Source: Sinorhizobium sp. RAC02 (GTDB taxonomy: Bacteria; Pseudomonadota; Alphaproteobacteria; Rhizobiales; Rhizobiaceae). Taken from it: a stretch of 64,000 nucleotides of DNA. Made by a program: the position numbers and the translations under genes. Below the pieces are notes generated by a model. That model was not told the DNA's origin and ran no database searches. It worked only from the letters and a program-made list of their open reading frames with translations. Location of the stretch: NCBI RefSeq assembly GCF_001713395.1, contig NZ_CP016452.1, forward strand, positions 1,054,001 to 1,118,000, written 5' to 3'. The stretch's first letter is position 1. Each line of letters opens with the position of its first letter. This document shows, piece by piece, positions 43,572 to 51,841 of the stretch.

Positions 43572-43625
43572 GTTTTCCTCCCAGGTTTGGCCGCGCTTTT
43601 GCGTTCGGCCGGTTAAATCAACTGC

Positions 43626-44906
43626 TCAATGCCCCATCAGCGCCACGGGAAACGTGACGAGTTGCGGGAACAGGACGAGCAGCAGAAGCACGATGATTTC
43701 GGCGATGAGGAAGGGCATCACACCCTTCATTAGTTGCTCCATGTTGAGCTTGGAGACGCCGCAGATGACGTTGAGCACGGTGCCGACCGGCGGCGTGATC
43801 AGGCCGATGGAATTGTTGATGATGAACAGCACGCCGAAATAGACCGGGTCGATGCCAGCCTGCTTGATGATCGGCATCAGCACCGGCGTCATGATCAGGA
43901 TGGTCGGCGTCATGTCCATGGCGGTACCCACCACGACGACGAGGGCCATGATGGCGAGCAGCAGCAGCGTCTGGTTGTCCATCAGCGGTTCGAGCAGGGA
44001 CACGAGTTCGCCGGGCACGTTCGCGACGGTGACGAGCCAGGCCGAGACGGCCGCGCAGGCGACGAGGAACATGACGACGGACGTGATCTTGGCCGCGGCG
44101 ACGAAGACGCCGAAGAGTTTTGCCGGCGGCAACTCGCGGTAGACGACCATGGCCACGAAGAGCGAGTAGACCGCGGCAACGACGCCCGCCTCCGTTGGCG
44201 TGAATACGCCGAATTTCAGTCCGATGATGATGATGACCGGCAGCATCAAGGCCCAGAGGCTGTCGACGAAGGCTTTCAGGCGCACTGCGCCGCTCTGGCG
44301 CGGCGGCAGCGCGAACTGCTCCTTGCGCGCGACCAGCAGCCAGGTGATGCAGAGCGCGGCTGCGATCATCAGGCCGGGAAAGATGCCGGCGAGAAACAGC
44401 TTGGTGATCGAGACGCCGCCGATGACGCCGTAAAGGATGAAACCGATCGACGGCGGAATGATCGGGCCAATGACCGAGGCGGACGCAAGCAGTCCGCCGG
44501 TGCGCGCCGGGTCATGGCCGGATTTCACCATCATCGGGTAGAGCAGGGCGCCGAGTGCTGCCGCATCGGCAACGGCCGAGCCGGAGAGGCTGGACAGGAT
44601 GCAGGCGGCGAAGATGGCAACGAAACCGAGCCCGCCGCGAATATGGCCGACCAGCGCCATGGCGAGGTTGACGATGCGGCGCGACAGTCCGCCCGTGTTC
44701 ATCACTTCCCCGGCAAGCAGGAAGAAGGGCACGGCCATCAGGGGAAAACTGTCGGCGCCGTTGAGCACGTTCTGGGCGACGATCTGCGCGTCGAAGAGGC
44801 CGAGATACATCATCAGTGCGACACCGCTGAGGATCAGGGCGAAGGCGATAGGCACGCCAAGGGCCATGGGAACGAGAAGGGCGCCGAAGAAGATCGTGAC
44901 GGTCAT
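43626..44906 (-). CDS. TRAP transporter large membrane subunit (DctM type)
   Basis: A 426-residue membrane protein of the DctM family with about 12 hydrophobic segments and the family motifs (FPLMAVPFFLLAGEVMNTGGLSRRIV, SGSAVADAAALGALLYPMM, IIPPSIGFILYG). It carries the Na+-coupled transport path. The gene lies 10 bp after the small subunit gene and 54 bp before the binding protein gene. Confidence 0.94.
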   Translation of the reverse strand: MTVTIFFGALLVPMALGVPIAFALILSGVALMMYLGLFDAQIVAQNVLNGADSFPLMAVPFFLLAGEVMNTGGLSRRIVNLAMALVGHIRGGLGFVAIFAACILSSLSGSAVADAAALGALLYPMMVKSGHDPARTGGLLASASVIGPIIPPSIGFILYGVIGGVSITKLFLAGIFPGLMIAAALCITWLLVARKEQFALPPRQSGAVRLKAFVDSLWALMLPVIIIIGLKFGVFTPTEAGVVAAVYSLFVAMVVYRELPPAKLFGVFVAAAKITSVVMFLVACAAVSAWLVTVANVPGELVSLLEPLMDNQTLLLLAIMALVVVVGTAMDMTPTILIMTPVLMPIIKQAGIDPVYFGVLFIINNSIGLITPPVGTVLNVICGVSKLNMEQLMKGVMPFLIAEIIVLLLLVLFPQLVTFPVALMGH

Positions 44907-44916
44907 CGGTGCAACC

Positions 44917-45480
44917 TCAATGTTTGCCGGAAGACGTGACGAGGGACGGCTCCGGTTGGTGTTCCAGCGCCACCTCGTCCTCGCTGTCCTTGACGAATTC
45001 GGCGGTGGTGACGTCGATACGGCCGGTGAGAACGCCGATCATATCGGCGAGGATGAGGAGCAAGGCGGGCACACCGAAGGCAAGGCCGGCGCCGTAGAAG
45101 ACGCCCATGGAAATCCCCGTCGCGGGTGCCGAAACGTGAAGGTTGATCACGGTCTGTGTCCAGCTTCCGCTGATCATCAGCCACGTCGCCCAGAGCATCA
45201 GCGCCTGCCCGGCAACAACGGCAACCTTGGCGCCCGTGGGCGGCAGACGACGCAGCAGGGAATCGACACCGAGATGGCCGTGTTCGCGCATGGCGACGAC
45301 CGCGCCGAGAAAGGTCAGCCAGACGAAGAACATGCGCGACAGTTCTTCCGAATAGGTGATGCCCGTGTTGAAGGCGTAGCGCAGGACGACGTTGCCGAAG
45401 ACGAGGACGACCATGCCGGCAAGCAGGGCGGCAATCGCTGCCTTCAGCAGCCAGAAGCTGAAATCGATGATGCGAACCAT
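44917..45480 (-). CDS. TRAP transporter small membrane subunit (DctQ type)
   Basis: A 187-residue DctQ-type protein with four hydrophobic segments and the family motif EELSRMFFVWLTFLGAVVAMREHGHLGVD. It is the first gene of the shikimate/quinate operon and sits directly behind the TetR-side intergenic region with the 16-bp palindrome. Confidence 0.93.
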   Translation of the reverse strand: MVRIIDFSFWLLKAAIAALLAGMVVLVFGNVVLRYAFNTGITYSEELSRMFFVWLTFLGAVVAMREHGHLGVDSLLRRLPPTGAKVAVVAGQALMLWATWLMISGSWTQTVINLHVSAPATGISMGVFYGAGLAFGVPALLLILADMIGVLTGRIDVTTAEFVKDSEDEVALEHQPEPSLVTSSGKH

Positions 45481-45608
45481 AACGCTCCTCCCAAAGCGAA
45501 TTGCCGCTGGTGCGGCCTGTATCCGTTCCTAGCCTAGGTCCGGCCTGGCGCGTTAGCGCTATGGTGCAGCGACGTCCTCCTCCTGGCCGTCAGCGCATTT
45601 ACAAAATG

Positions 45609-45624
45609 TACGAACTAGTACGTA
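45609..45624. promoter_or_regulatory. Candidate TetR-family operator
   Basis: TACGAACTAGTACGTA is symmetric at 14 of 16 positions around ACTAGT. It lies 129 bp from the DctQ start and 141-156 bp from the candidate TetR starts, in the divergent gap between them. TetR-type proteins bind palindromes of this kind and size. The gap also holds the first bases of the messages; no clear -10/-35 pair could be fixed. Confidence 0.65.
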
Positions 45625-45764
45625 TGTCAAGTGGCGTCTCTTGAAATACCCCCATAAGCTCAATATGACTTTCCTGGGAGGCAAGATGGGACGGCTGTTT
45701 GGCCGTCCCGTTGGGTGGCGTTTTCTTGATGAAAATCAAGTTGATCGCGGGGAGAATGGGAAAA

Positions 45765-46403
45765 ATGGTAGAGCGGGCTGAGGCGAGTCGAAAGAACGAT
45801 CCGGAGCGGACGAAGGAAGATATCCTCGTCGTCGCCACGGAGGAATTTTCGACCCATGGTCTCGCCGGCGCGCGTGTCGATGCCATCGCAGAGCGCACGC
45901 GCACGTCGAAGCGCATGATCTACTACTATTTCGGCGGCAAGGAGGGGCTCTATCTCTCCGTGCTGGAGCGCGCCTATCGCAAGATCCGCACGCTGGAGGA
46001 GGATCTCAAGCTCGCCAGCCTCGCGCCGGAAGAAGCACTCCGCACGCTCATCTCCAGCACCTTCGACCATGATGAGGCCAATCCGGATTTCGTGCGGCTG
46101 GTCAGCATCGAAAACATCCACCATGCCGCCCATATGCTGCGTTCGGAGGCGATCCGCGATCTCAACGTCTCGGTCATCGAAACGATCGCCGGCATCCTGG
46201 AACGCGGTGTCGCCGAGGGCGCTTTCAAGCGCCAGGCCGATCCGATCGACGTCCACATGCTGATCAGCGCCTTCTGCTTCTTCCGCGTCTCGAACCGCTA
46301 CACCTTCGGAACGATTTTCCGGCGCGACCTGTCCGAACCGCAAACGATGACCCGGCACAAGGGCCTGATCGCAGACGCGGTTATCCACTATCTCAAGGGG
46401 TAG
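45765..46403 (+). CDS. TetR-family regulator of the shikimate/quinate operon
   Basis: A 212-residue TetR/AcrR-type regulator: ILVVATEEFSTHGLAGARVDAIAERTRTSKRMIYYYFGGKEGLYLSVLERAY is a complete TetR DNA-binding domain, followed by a helical ligand domain. Starts at 45699, 45729, 45756 and 45765 are in frame; GGGGAG at 45749-45754 fits ATG 45765 best. It is divergent from the TRAP/AroE/QuiC operon and faces it across a 16-bp palindrome. Confidence 0.87.
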   Translation: MVERAEASRKNDPERTKEDILVVATEEFSTHGLAGARVDAIAERTRTSKRMIYYYFGGKEGLYLSVLERAYRKIRTLEEDLKLASLAPEEALRTLISSTFDHDEANPDFVRLVSIENIHHAAHMLRSEAIRDLNVSVIETIAGILERGVAEGAFKRQADPIDVHMLISAFCFFRVSNRYTFGTIFRRDLSEPQTMTRHKGLIADAVIHYLKG

Positions 46404-46728
46404 AGCTTGTCCTGTATCCGCGAACTACTGGCGCCGTAAGCGCCACCGTCGAACGCGCTTCGCACCCGTATCCGGATCAAGTTGCGACGAAACGTCGTGG
46501 CGCTATGCCAGACCACGCGAGTATCTCGCTCGCGATAAAGCCCTCGGCGACCTGATGCAGGACACCCGCATTTACGCGAATTGTTACCGTAACGTACTTC
46601 CTTCGATCCGTTTGCGGATGACAGTGGCACCGGCAAGAAGCGACCTGCGAGGGCGGCTGTGGCCTGTCCCGTCAGAAGGAGGGCGAAATGTCGAAGGATG
46701 TCCGACCAAACAAGCTGGAGCGACCATC
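46404..46728. promoter_or_regulatory. Intergenic leader of the sulfatase gene
   Basis: This 325-bp gap has several short GC palindromes (GGCGC-CGTAA-GCGCC at about 46431; TCTCGCTCGCGA near 46519) and, at 46584-46599, the first copy of the 16-bp element described separately. No gene is seen. A GGAG site at 46717-46720 precedes the sulfatase start. Confidence 0.5.
46584..46599 (+). promoter_or_regulatory. Shared 16-bp element, copy 1 (sulfatase)
   Basis: TTACCGTAACGTACTT, exact copy 1 of 4. It contains CGTA twice at 5-bp spacing (CGTA-A-CGTA), a direct-repeat layout that suits OmpR-like winged-helix proteins. It reads toward the sulfatase gene and ends 129 bp before its start. The two following bases (CC) are shared only with copy 2. 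Confidence 0.8.
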
Positions 46729-48345
46729 ATGACGAATACATTTTCACGTCGATTACTGAGTGCCACTGCCGCAGTCGCCATGTCCTTGACGGCGGTACCC
46801 CTGGGCGCCAGCACCGCAGGGGCGCAGGATGCGGCCGCCGCCAAACCCAACATCCTCGTCATCTTCGGCGATGATGTCGGCCAGACCAACATCTCCGCCT
46901 ATTCGATGGGCGTCGTCGGCTACAAGACGCCGAATATCGACCGTATCGCCAAGGAAGGCATGATGTTCACGGACTACTATGCCGAGAACAGTTGCACCGC
47001 GGGCCGCTCGACATTCATCACCGGGCAGACCTGCCTGCGTACGGGACTGTGCAAGGTCGGTGCACCGGGTGTTGCGGTCGGCTTGCAGGCGGGTGACATC
47101 ACCATTGCCCAGGCTTTGAAGCCGCTCGGTTATGCGACGGGCCAATTCGGCAAGAACCATCTCGGGGACCGCGACGAATACCTGCCGACCAAGCATGGTT
47201 TCGACGAGTTCTTCGGCAATCTCTATCATCTCAATGCCGAGGAGGAGCCCGAGGCTGCCAATTGGCCGGGAAATGACGAGGAATTCCTAAAAGCCTACTC
47301 TCCGCGCGGCGTGATCAAGGCATCGGCCGATGGCAAGGTCGAGGACACCGGTCCGCTGACCGTCAAGCGCATGGAGACCATCGACGACGAGACGACGGCG
47401 GCCGCCATCGACTTCATCGACCGCCAGGCGAAAGCGAAGAAGCCCTTCTTCACCTGGATGAACACGACCCGCATGCATTTGTTCACGCATGTCCGCCCGG
47501 AATACAGGGGCAAGAGCGGGATGACAGGCAATGAGTATGGCGACGGGATGTGGGAGCACGACCAGGACGTCGGCAAGCTCCTGACCAAGCTCGACGAGCT
47601 CGGCATTGCCGACAACACCATCGTCGTCTATGCGACCGACAACGGCCCTAACCAGTTCTCGTGGCCCGATGCGGCAACGACACCGTTCCGCAGCGAGAAG
47701 GATACCAATTGGGAAGGCGCATTCCGCGTTCCGGCAATGGTCCGCTGGCCGGGACATGTTCAGCCCGGACAGGTCTCCAACGGCATGATCTCCGGCCTTG
47801 ATTGGTTCCCGACCCTGCTTGCCGCGGCTGGCGATCCCGATGTGAAGAGCCGTCTCCTCAGCGGCTGGAAGCCGGAAGGCAGCGATACGTCGTTCAAGAA
47901 CCATCTCGACGGATACAACCAGCTCGACTACATCACCGGAAAGGCCGACAAGAGCGCGCGCAACGAGTTCTACTACTTCGATGACGACGGCAATCTTGTC
48001 TCCATTCGCTACGACGACTGGAAGGTGGTCTTCCATGAACAGCGCACGCCGGGTGGATTTGGCGTCTGGCAGGATCCCCTGGTCACCCTTCGTCTTCCCA
48101 AGCTCTTCAACCTCCGCATGGATCCCTATGAGCGGGCCGATCTCGTTTCCGACCAGTACAATGACTGGCTGGTGAAAAACGACTTCCTGCTCGTCAAGGG
48201 ACAGTTGAAGGGGGCCGCCTTCCTCGAGACCTTCGTCAAGTACCCGCCGAGCCAGCGTGTCGCCAGCTTCAACATCGAAGGCGTGCGCGAGCAGGTCGAC
48301 AAGGCGATCGACGAGTCCTTCAAGGCGCGCGGCATCGAGAAGTAA
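46729..48345 (+). CDS. Exported arylsulfatase (formylglycine, Cys type)
   Basis: A 538-residue type I sulfatase. The active-site motif C89-T-A-G-R93 (C-x-A-x-R, then STFITG) is the Cys form that must be oxidised to formylglycine. Metal ligands are seen in IFGDDVGQTN (D48/D49) and ATDNGPNQ, and the GKNHLGD lysine/histidine follows. The N-terminus has twin arginines (FSRRLLSATAAVAMSLTAV...AGA), so Tat or Sec export is expected. ATG 46729 follows GGAG. A formylglycine-generating enzyme is encoded 8 kb downstream under the same 16-bp element. The sulfated substrate is unknown. Confidence 0.92.
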   Translation: MTNTFSRRLLSATAAVAMSLTAVPLGASTAGAQDAAAAKPNILVIFGDDVGQTNISAYSMGVVGYKTPNIDRIAKEGMMFTDYYAENSCTAGRSTFITGQTCLRTGLCKVGAPGVAVGLQAGDITIAQALKPLGYATGQFGKNHLGDRDEYLPTKHGFDEFFGNLYHLNAEEEPEAANWPGNDEEFLKAYSPRGVIKASADGKVEDTGPLTVKRMETIDDETTAAAIDFIDRQAKAKKPFFTWMNTTRMHLFTHVRPEYRGKSGMTGNEYGDGMWEHDQDVGKLLTKLDELGIADNTIVVYATDNGPNQFSWPDAATTPFRSEKDTNWEGAFRVPAMVRWPGHVQPGQVSNGMISGLDWFPTLLAAAGDPDVKSRLLSGWKPEGSDTSFKNHLDGYNQLDYITGKADKSARNEFYYFDDDGNLVSIRYDDWKVVFHEQRTPGGFGVWQDPLVTLRLPKLFNLRMDPYERADLVSDQYNDWLVKNDFLLVKGQLKGAAFLETFVKYPPSQRVASFNIEGVREQVDKAIDESFKARGIEK

Positions 48346-48360
48346 CCCATCGACCTGGAG

Positions 48361-48382
48361 ACGCGCCGTTCAATCGGCGCGT
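48361..48382 (+). other. Hairpin between sulfatase and MoxR genes
   Basis: ACGCGCCG/CGGCGCGT is a perfect 8-bp stem (loop TTCAAT) 15 bp after the sulfatase stop, followed only by TTCG. It would act as a weak terminator or attenuator, so some readthrough into the MoxR operon is likely. Confidence 0.5.
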
Positions 48383-48412
48383 TTCGCTGCTCCGGTTTTG
48401 ACAGGGTTTCCC

Positions 48413-49387
48413 ATGACCGCACGCGACGACATCCTGGCTCTCGGCCAACGGATTGGCCAGTCCATCATCGGGCAGGAAGCGATGGTCGAGCGGTTGCTGC
48501 TCGGGCTGCTCGCCAACGGCCATCTGCTGGTCGAAGGCCTTCCGGGACTTGCAAAGACACGCGCCATCAAGAGCCTGGCGAAGAACCTCAATTCCGAACT
48601 CTCCCGCGTCCAGTTTACGCCGGACCTTCTGCCCGCCGATATTACCGGCTCGGAAATCTATTTCAGCGAGGGCGGCAAGGGCGAATTCAAGTTCCAGCAG
48701 GGACCGATCTTCGCCAATCTGATCCTGGCCGACGAGATCAACCGCGCGCCTGCCAAGGTGCAGTCGGCGCTGCTCGAGGCGATGGAGGAACGGCAGGTAA
48801 CCGTCGGTGGCAAAAGCTATCCTCTGCCTGACCTGTTCATGGTCATGGCGACGCAGAACCCCATCGAGCAGGAAGGCACCTATCCGTTGCCGGAAGCCCA
48901 GCTCGACCGTTTCCTGATGCATATCGAGGTCGGCTATCCGGATGAGGCGTCTGAGGCCGCGATCATGCGGCTGGTGCGCGGCGAGGAGAATGCCGCCGAG
49001 CATGCAAAGTCGGCCGCGGTCGAGCGTCTCGATCCAGCGGCAATCTTCGCTGCTCGCAAGGAAATCGGCGCCGTGACCGTGTCCGATCCCGTCGAGAAAT
49101 ACATTGTCGCCCTTGTCTTCGCCACGCGTTATCCGGATCGTTACGACAGGGATCTCGCCAAGCTGCTGCAGGTCGGTGCCAGCCCGCGCGGCGTCATCGG
49201 TCTCGACAAGGTCTCGCGCGCCTATGCCTGGCTGAAGGGCCGTGACTATGTCACGCCGGATGACGTCAAGGCGGTCGTCCACGATGTTTTTCGCCACAGG
49301 CTCATCCTGTCCTACGAGGCGCATGCCGTGAACACCACGCCGGATAAGGTCATCGATCGCATTGTCGAACTCGTGGCGGTTTCGTGA
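48413..49387 (+). CDS. MoxR-family AAA+ ATPase
   Basis: A 324-residue AAA+ ATPase of the MoxR (AAA_3) family with Walker A GLPGLAKT (43-50), Walker B LILADEINRAP (103-113), sensor region MATQNPIEQEGTYPLPEAQLDRF and a C-terminal lid domain. MoxR ATPases act as chaperones with VWA proteins in maturation of exported or metal enzymes. It opens a unit of six genes in the order MoxR, DUF58, DUF4381, VWA, VWA-TPR, BatD, which is the Bat (aerotolerance) arrangement. Confidence 0.93.
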   Translation: MTARDDILALGQRIGQSIIGQEAMVERLLLGLLANGHLLVEGLPGLAKTRAIKSLAKNLNSELSRVQFTPDLLPADITGSEIYFSEGGKGEFKFQQGPIFANLILADEINRAPAKVQSALLEAMEERQVTVGGKSYPLPDLFMVMATQNPIEQEGTYPLPEAQLDRFLMHIEVGYPDEASEAAIMRLVRGEENAAEHAKSAAVERLDPAAIFAARKEIGAVTVSDPVEKYIVALVFATRYPDRYDRDLAKLLQVGASPRGVIGLDKVSRAYAWLKGRDYVTPDDVKAVVHDVFRHRLILSYEAHAVNTTPDKVIDRIVELVAVS

Positions 49388-49396
49388 GGAGAGGGG

Positions 49397-50347
49397 ATGC
49401 CCACGACCGAAAGCACGGCAGGCGTCCATATCTCCACCGACCAGCTCGTGGCGCTGGAGGCGCGCGCCCGCGACCTGAGCTTCGTCCAGAAATATCGCAG
49501 CCACCAGCAGCTTGCAGGGCGAATGCAGTCCTCGATGCGCGGCCGGGGCCTGACCTTCGAGGAACTGCGGGACTACCTGCCTGGTGACGACATCCGCTCC
49601 ATCGACTGGCGCGTGACGGCGCGCACGAACAAGCCTGTCGTGCGCGTCTACAGCGAGGAGAAGGAGCGCCCGGCCCTCATTGTCGTCGACCAGCGGATCA
49701 ACATGTTCTTCGGCAGTCGGCGCGCGATGAAATCGGTGGCGGCGGCCGAGGTGGCGATGCTTTGCGCCTGGCGCATCCTCGGTTCGGGCGACCGCGTCGG
49801 CGGCTTCGTCTTCAACGATGGAGACATCGAGGAGGTGCGGCCGCACCGCAGCCGCGAGGCGGTGATCACGCTCGCAGGCAAGGTCGCAACACAGAACGGC
49901 AGGCTCGAGGCCGGATTTTCCGGGGCGCCGTCGCCCGCATCGCTTGACACCGTGCTGCAACGTGTGGCCGGCATCGCCCATCATGACCATCTCGTCGTGG
50001 TGATCAGCGACTTCGATGGGCACAGTGCCACGACGCGGGATACGCTGCTGCGGCTATCGGGCCGCAACGATGTCATCTGCATCCTCGTCTACGATCCTTT
50101 CCTGCTTGAACTTCCGACCACCGGCGACATCGTGGTGAGCGGCGGCACCCTGCAGGCGGAATTATCGCTGCGCCGTGCCGATATCCGGCAGGCCATCGAC
50201 ACGTTTGCGCGCGCACGCGGCCGCGAACTTCGCGACTGGCAGCGGGAACTGGGGCTGCCGATGCTCCCTGTCTCGGCGGCGGAAGAAACAGCGCCGCAAC
50301 TCCGGCGCCTCCTCGAACAGGCCGCGTGGCGGCAGCGGAGGCGGTGA
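49397..50347 (+). CDS. DUF58 domain protein
   Basis: A 316-residue DUF58 protein, the usual companion of MoxR: the motif RGRGLTFEELRDYLPGDDIRSIDWRVTART is the diagnostic block and is followed by VYSEEKERPALIVVDQRINMFFGS, a VWA-like strand. No membrane segment is present. It starts 9 bp after the MoxR stop and overlaps the next start by one base. Confidence 0.88.
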   Translation: MPTTESTAGVHISTDQLVALEARARDLSFVQKYRSHQQLAGRMQSSMRGRGLTFEELRDYLPGDDIRSIDWRVTARTNKPVVRVYSEEKERPALIVVDQRINMFFGSRRAMKSVAAAEVAMLCAWRILGSGDRVGGFVFNDGDIEEVRPHRSREAVITLAGKVATQNGRLEAGFSGAPSPASLDTVLQRVAGIAHHDHLVVVISDFDGHSATTRDTLLRLSGRNDVICILVYDPFLLELPTTGDIVVSGGTLQAELSLRRADIRQAIDTFARARGRELRDWQRELGLPMLPVSAAEETAPQLRRLLEQAAWRQRRR

Positions 50348-50865
50348 TGGAACCCGACAAGGCGACACCGCTTGATCCATTGACCAAGGTCGCGCTTGAA
50401 TCGCTGAAGGACATTGCGGTTCCGCAGCCCGTGTCATGGATGCCGCAGACCTGGGGCTGGTCGCTGGTTGCGGTCCTTTTCGCGTTGGCCGTCATTGCAA
50501 TCCTCCTTCACCGGGTGCGGGTCTATCGCGCCAACGCCTATCGCCGTGAGGCGCTCGGTCTTCTCGACGGGATGGAGGGAAAGCTCCAGAATGCTGCAGA
50601 GCGCGATCAGGCCCTGCGTGATCTCGCCGAAGTGCTTAAACGGACGGCCCTTGCCGGGTGGGGCCGGGCCGATGTCGCCGCGCTGTCAGGTGCAGCATGG
50701 GTGGCGTTTCTCGAAGAGCAGGGTGATCGACAAAACGGGCATGCGCTCGCCGCGCTGCTTGATGATGGCGAATACCGGAACGGCAGCGGTGCGGCGGCGC
50801 CGACGTCGGATGGCATCTTGTCACCGGCCCGCAATTGGATCAGGCGGCATCATGTATCAGCTTGA
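50347..50865 (+). CDS. DUF4381 membrane protein
   Basis: A 172-residue protein with one membrane helix near residues 35-57 (GWSLVAVLFALAVIAILL) and a helical C-terminal domain (RREALGLLDGMEG...LKRTALAGWGRADVAALSGAAWVAFLEEQ). This is the DUF4381 pattern seen between DUF58 and VWA genes in MoxR operons. Its ATG shares one base with the previous stop, and it overlaps the VWA gene by 14 bp. Confidence 0.82.
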   Translation: MEPDKATPLDPLTKVALESLKDIAVPQPVSWMPQTWGWSLVAVLFALAVIAILLHRVRVYRANAYRREALGLLDGMEGKLQNAAERDQALRDLAEVLKRTALAGWGRADVAALSGAAWVAFLEEQGDRQNGHALAALLDDGEYRNGSGAAAPTSDGILSPARNWIRRHHVSA

Positions 50866-51841
50866 TCTTCCTTGGCTGCTGGTTGTCCTTCCCTTGCCGC
50901 TCCTGGTCTGGTGGTTGCTGCCCGCGCACCGGGAGACCTCGGCATCGGTGCGGCTTCCCTTCTTCACGCAGATCGCCAAAGCTGCCGGCATCAATCCAAC
51001 CCTGGGGTCGGTCATTGCCCGTCGCGGCTGGGTCCAGCTTGCCTGCGAGACGCTGGCATGGTGCCTGATGATCCTGGCGCTGGCCCGGCCGCAATTCGTC
51101 GAGCCGCCGATCGAGAAAGTCGAGCCGCAGCGCGACCTGTTGCTGGCGTTGGACCTGTCGCAGTCGATGGATACCAAGGATTTTCGTTCACCCGACGGCA
51201 GCACCGAGGCCCGCGTGGATGCGGTGCGTACGGTGGTCGCGGATTTCGTCGCCAAGCGCCCCGGCGATCGTATCGGGTTGATTGCCTTTGGCGATGCGCC
51301 TTATCCGCTGGTGCCTTTCACCATGGACCACAAGACCGTCCAGGCGGTGATCGCCGAAACGCTGCCCGGCATGGCGGGGCCGCGAACATCGATCGGCGAT
51401 GCGATCGGCCTTGCCATCAAGATGTTCGACAAGACCACCGTGCCGGAAAAGGTCCTGATCGTGCTGACCGACGGCAACGACACGGCGAGCCGGATGCCGC
51501 CGGTCAAGGCGGCGGAGATCGCCAAGCAGAAAGGCGTCGTCATCCACACGGTCGGCATCGGCGATCCGAAGGCCGCAGGCGAGGACAAGCTCGACATCGC
51601 GACATTGCAGAGGATGGCGGCCGACACGGGTGGGAGGTACTTCTTCGGCGGGGATCAGGCACAGCTTGCAGCCATCTACGACACCCTCGACAAAATCACG
51701 CCGCAGGATCAGAAAAACCTGTCCTGGCGGCCGCGCATCGAGCTGTTCCACTGGCCGTTAGGCGCCTCGATCGCCGTCCTTGCCCTGTTCTACCTTCTGA
51801 GCGGGCTGGCGGGTGTTTTCAAGAGGAGGGCACCGGCATGA
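50852..51841 (+). CDS. VWA-domain membrane protein (BatA type)
   Basis: A 329-residue protein: two N-terminal membrane segments (6-24 and about 63-78), a von Willebrand A domain with MIDAS motif D101-L-S-Q-S and LTDGND, and a C-terminal membrane segment (LGASIAVLALFYLLSGLAGVF). This is the BatA/MoxR-linked layout with the VWA domain on the periplasmic side. It probably works with the MoxR ATPase as a metal-dependent adaptor. Confidence 0.9.
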   Translation: MYQLDLPWLLVVLPLPLLVWWLLPAHRETSASVRLPFFTQIAKAAGINPTLGSVIARRGWVQLACETLAWCLMILALARPQFVEPPIEKVEPQRDLLLALDLSQSMDTKDFRSPDGSTEARVDAVRTVVADFVAKRPGDRIGLIAFGDAPYPLVPFTMDHKTVQAVIAETLPGMAGPRTSIGDAIGLAIKMFDKTTVPEKVLIVLTDGNDTASRMPPVKAAEIAKQKGVVIHTVGIGDPKAAGEDKLDIATLQRMAADTGGRYFFGGDQAQLAAIYDTLDKITPQDQKNLSWRPRIELFHWPLGASIAVLALFYLLSGLAGVFKRRAPA

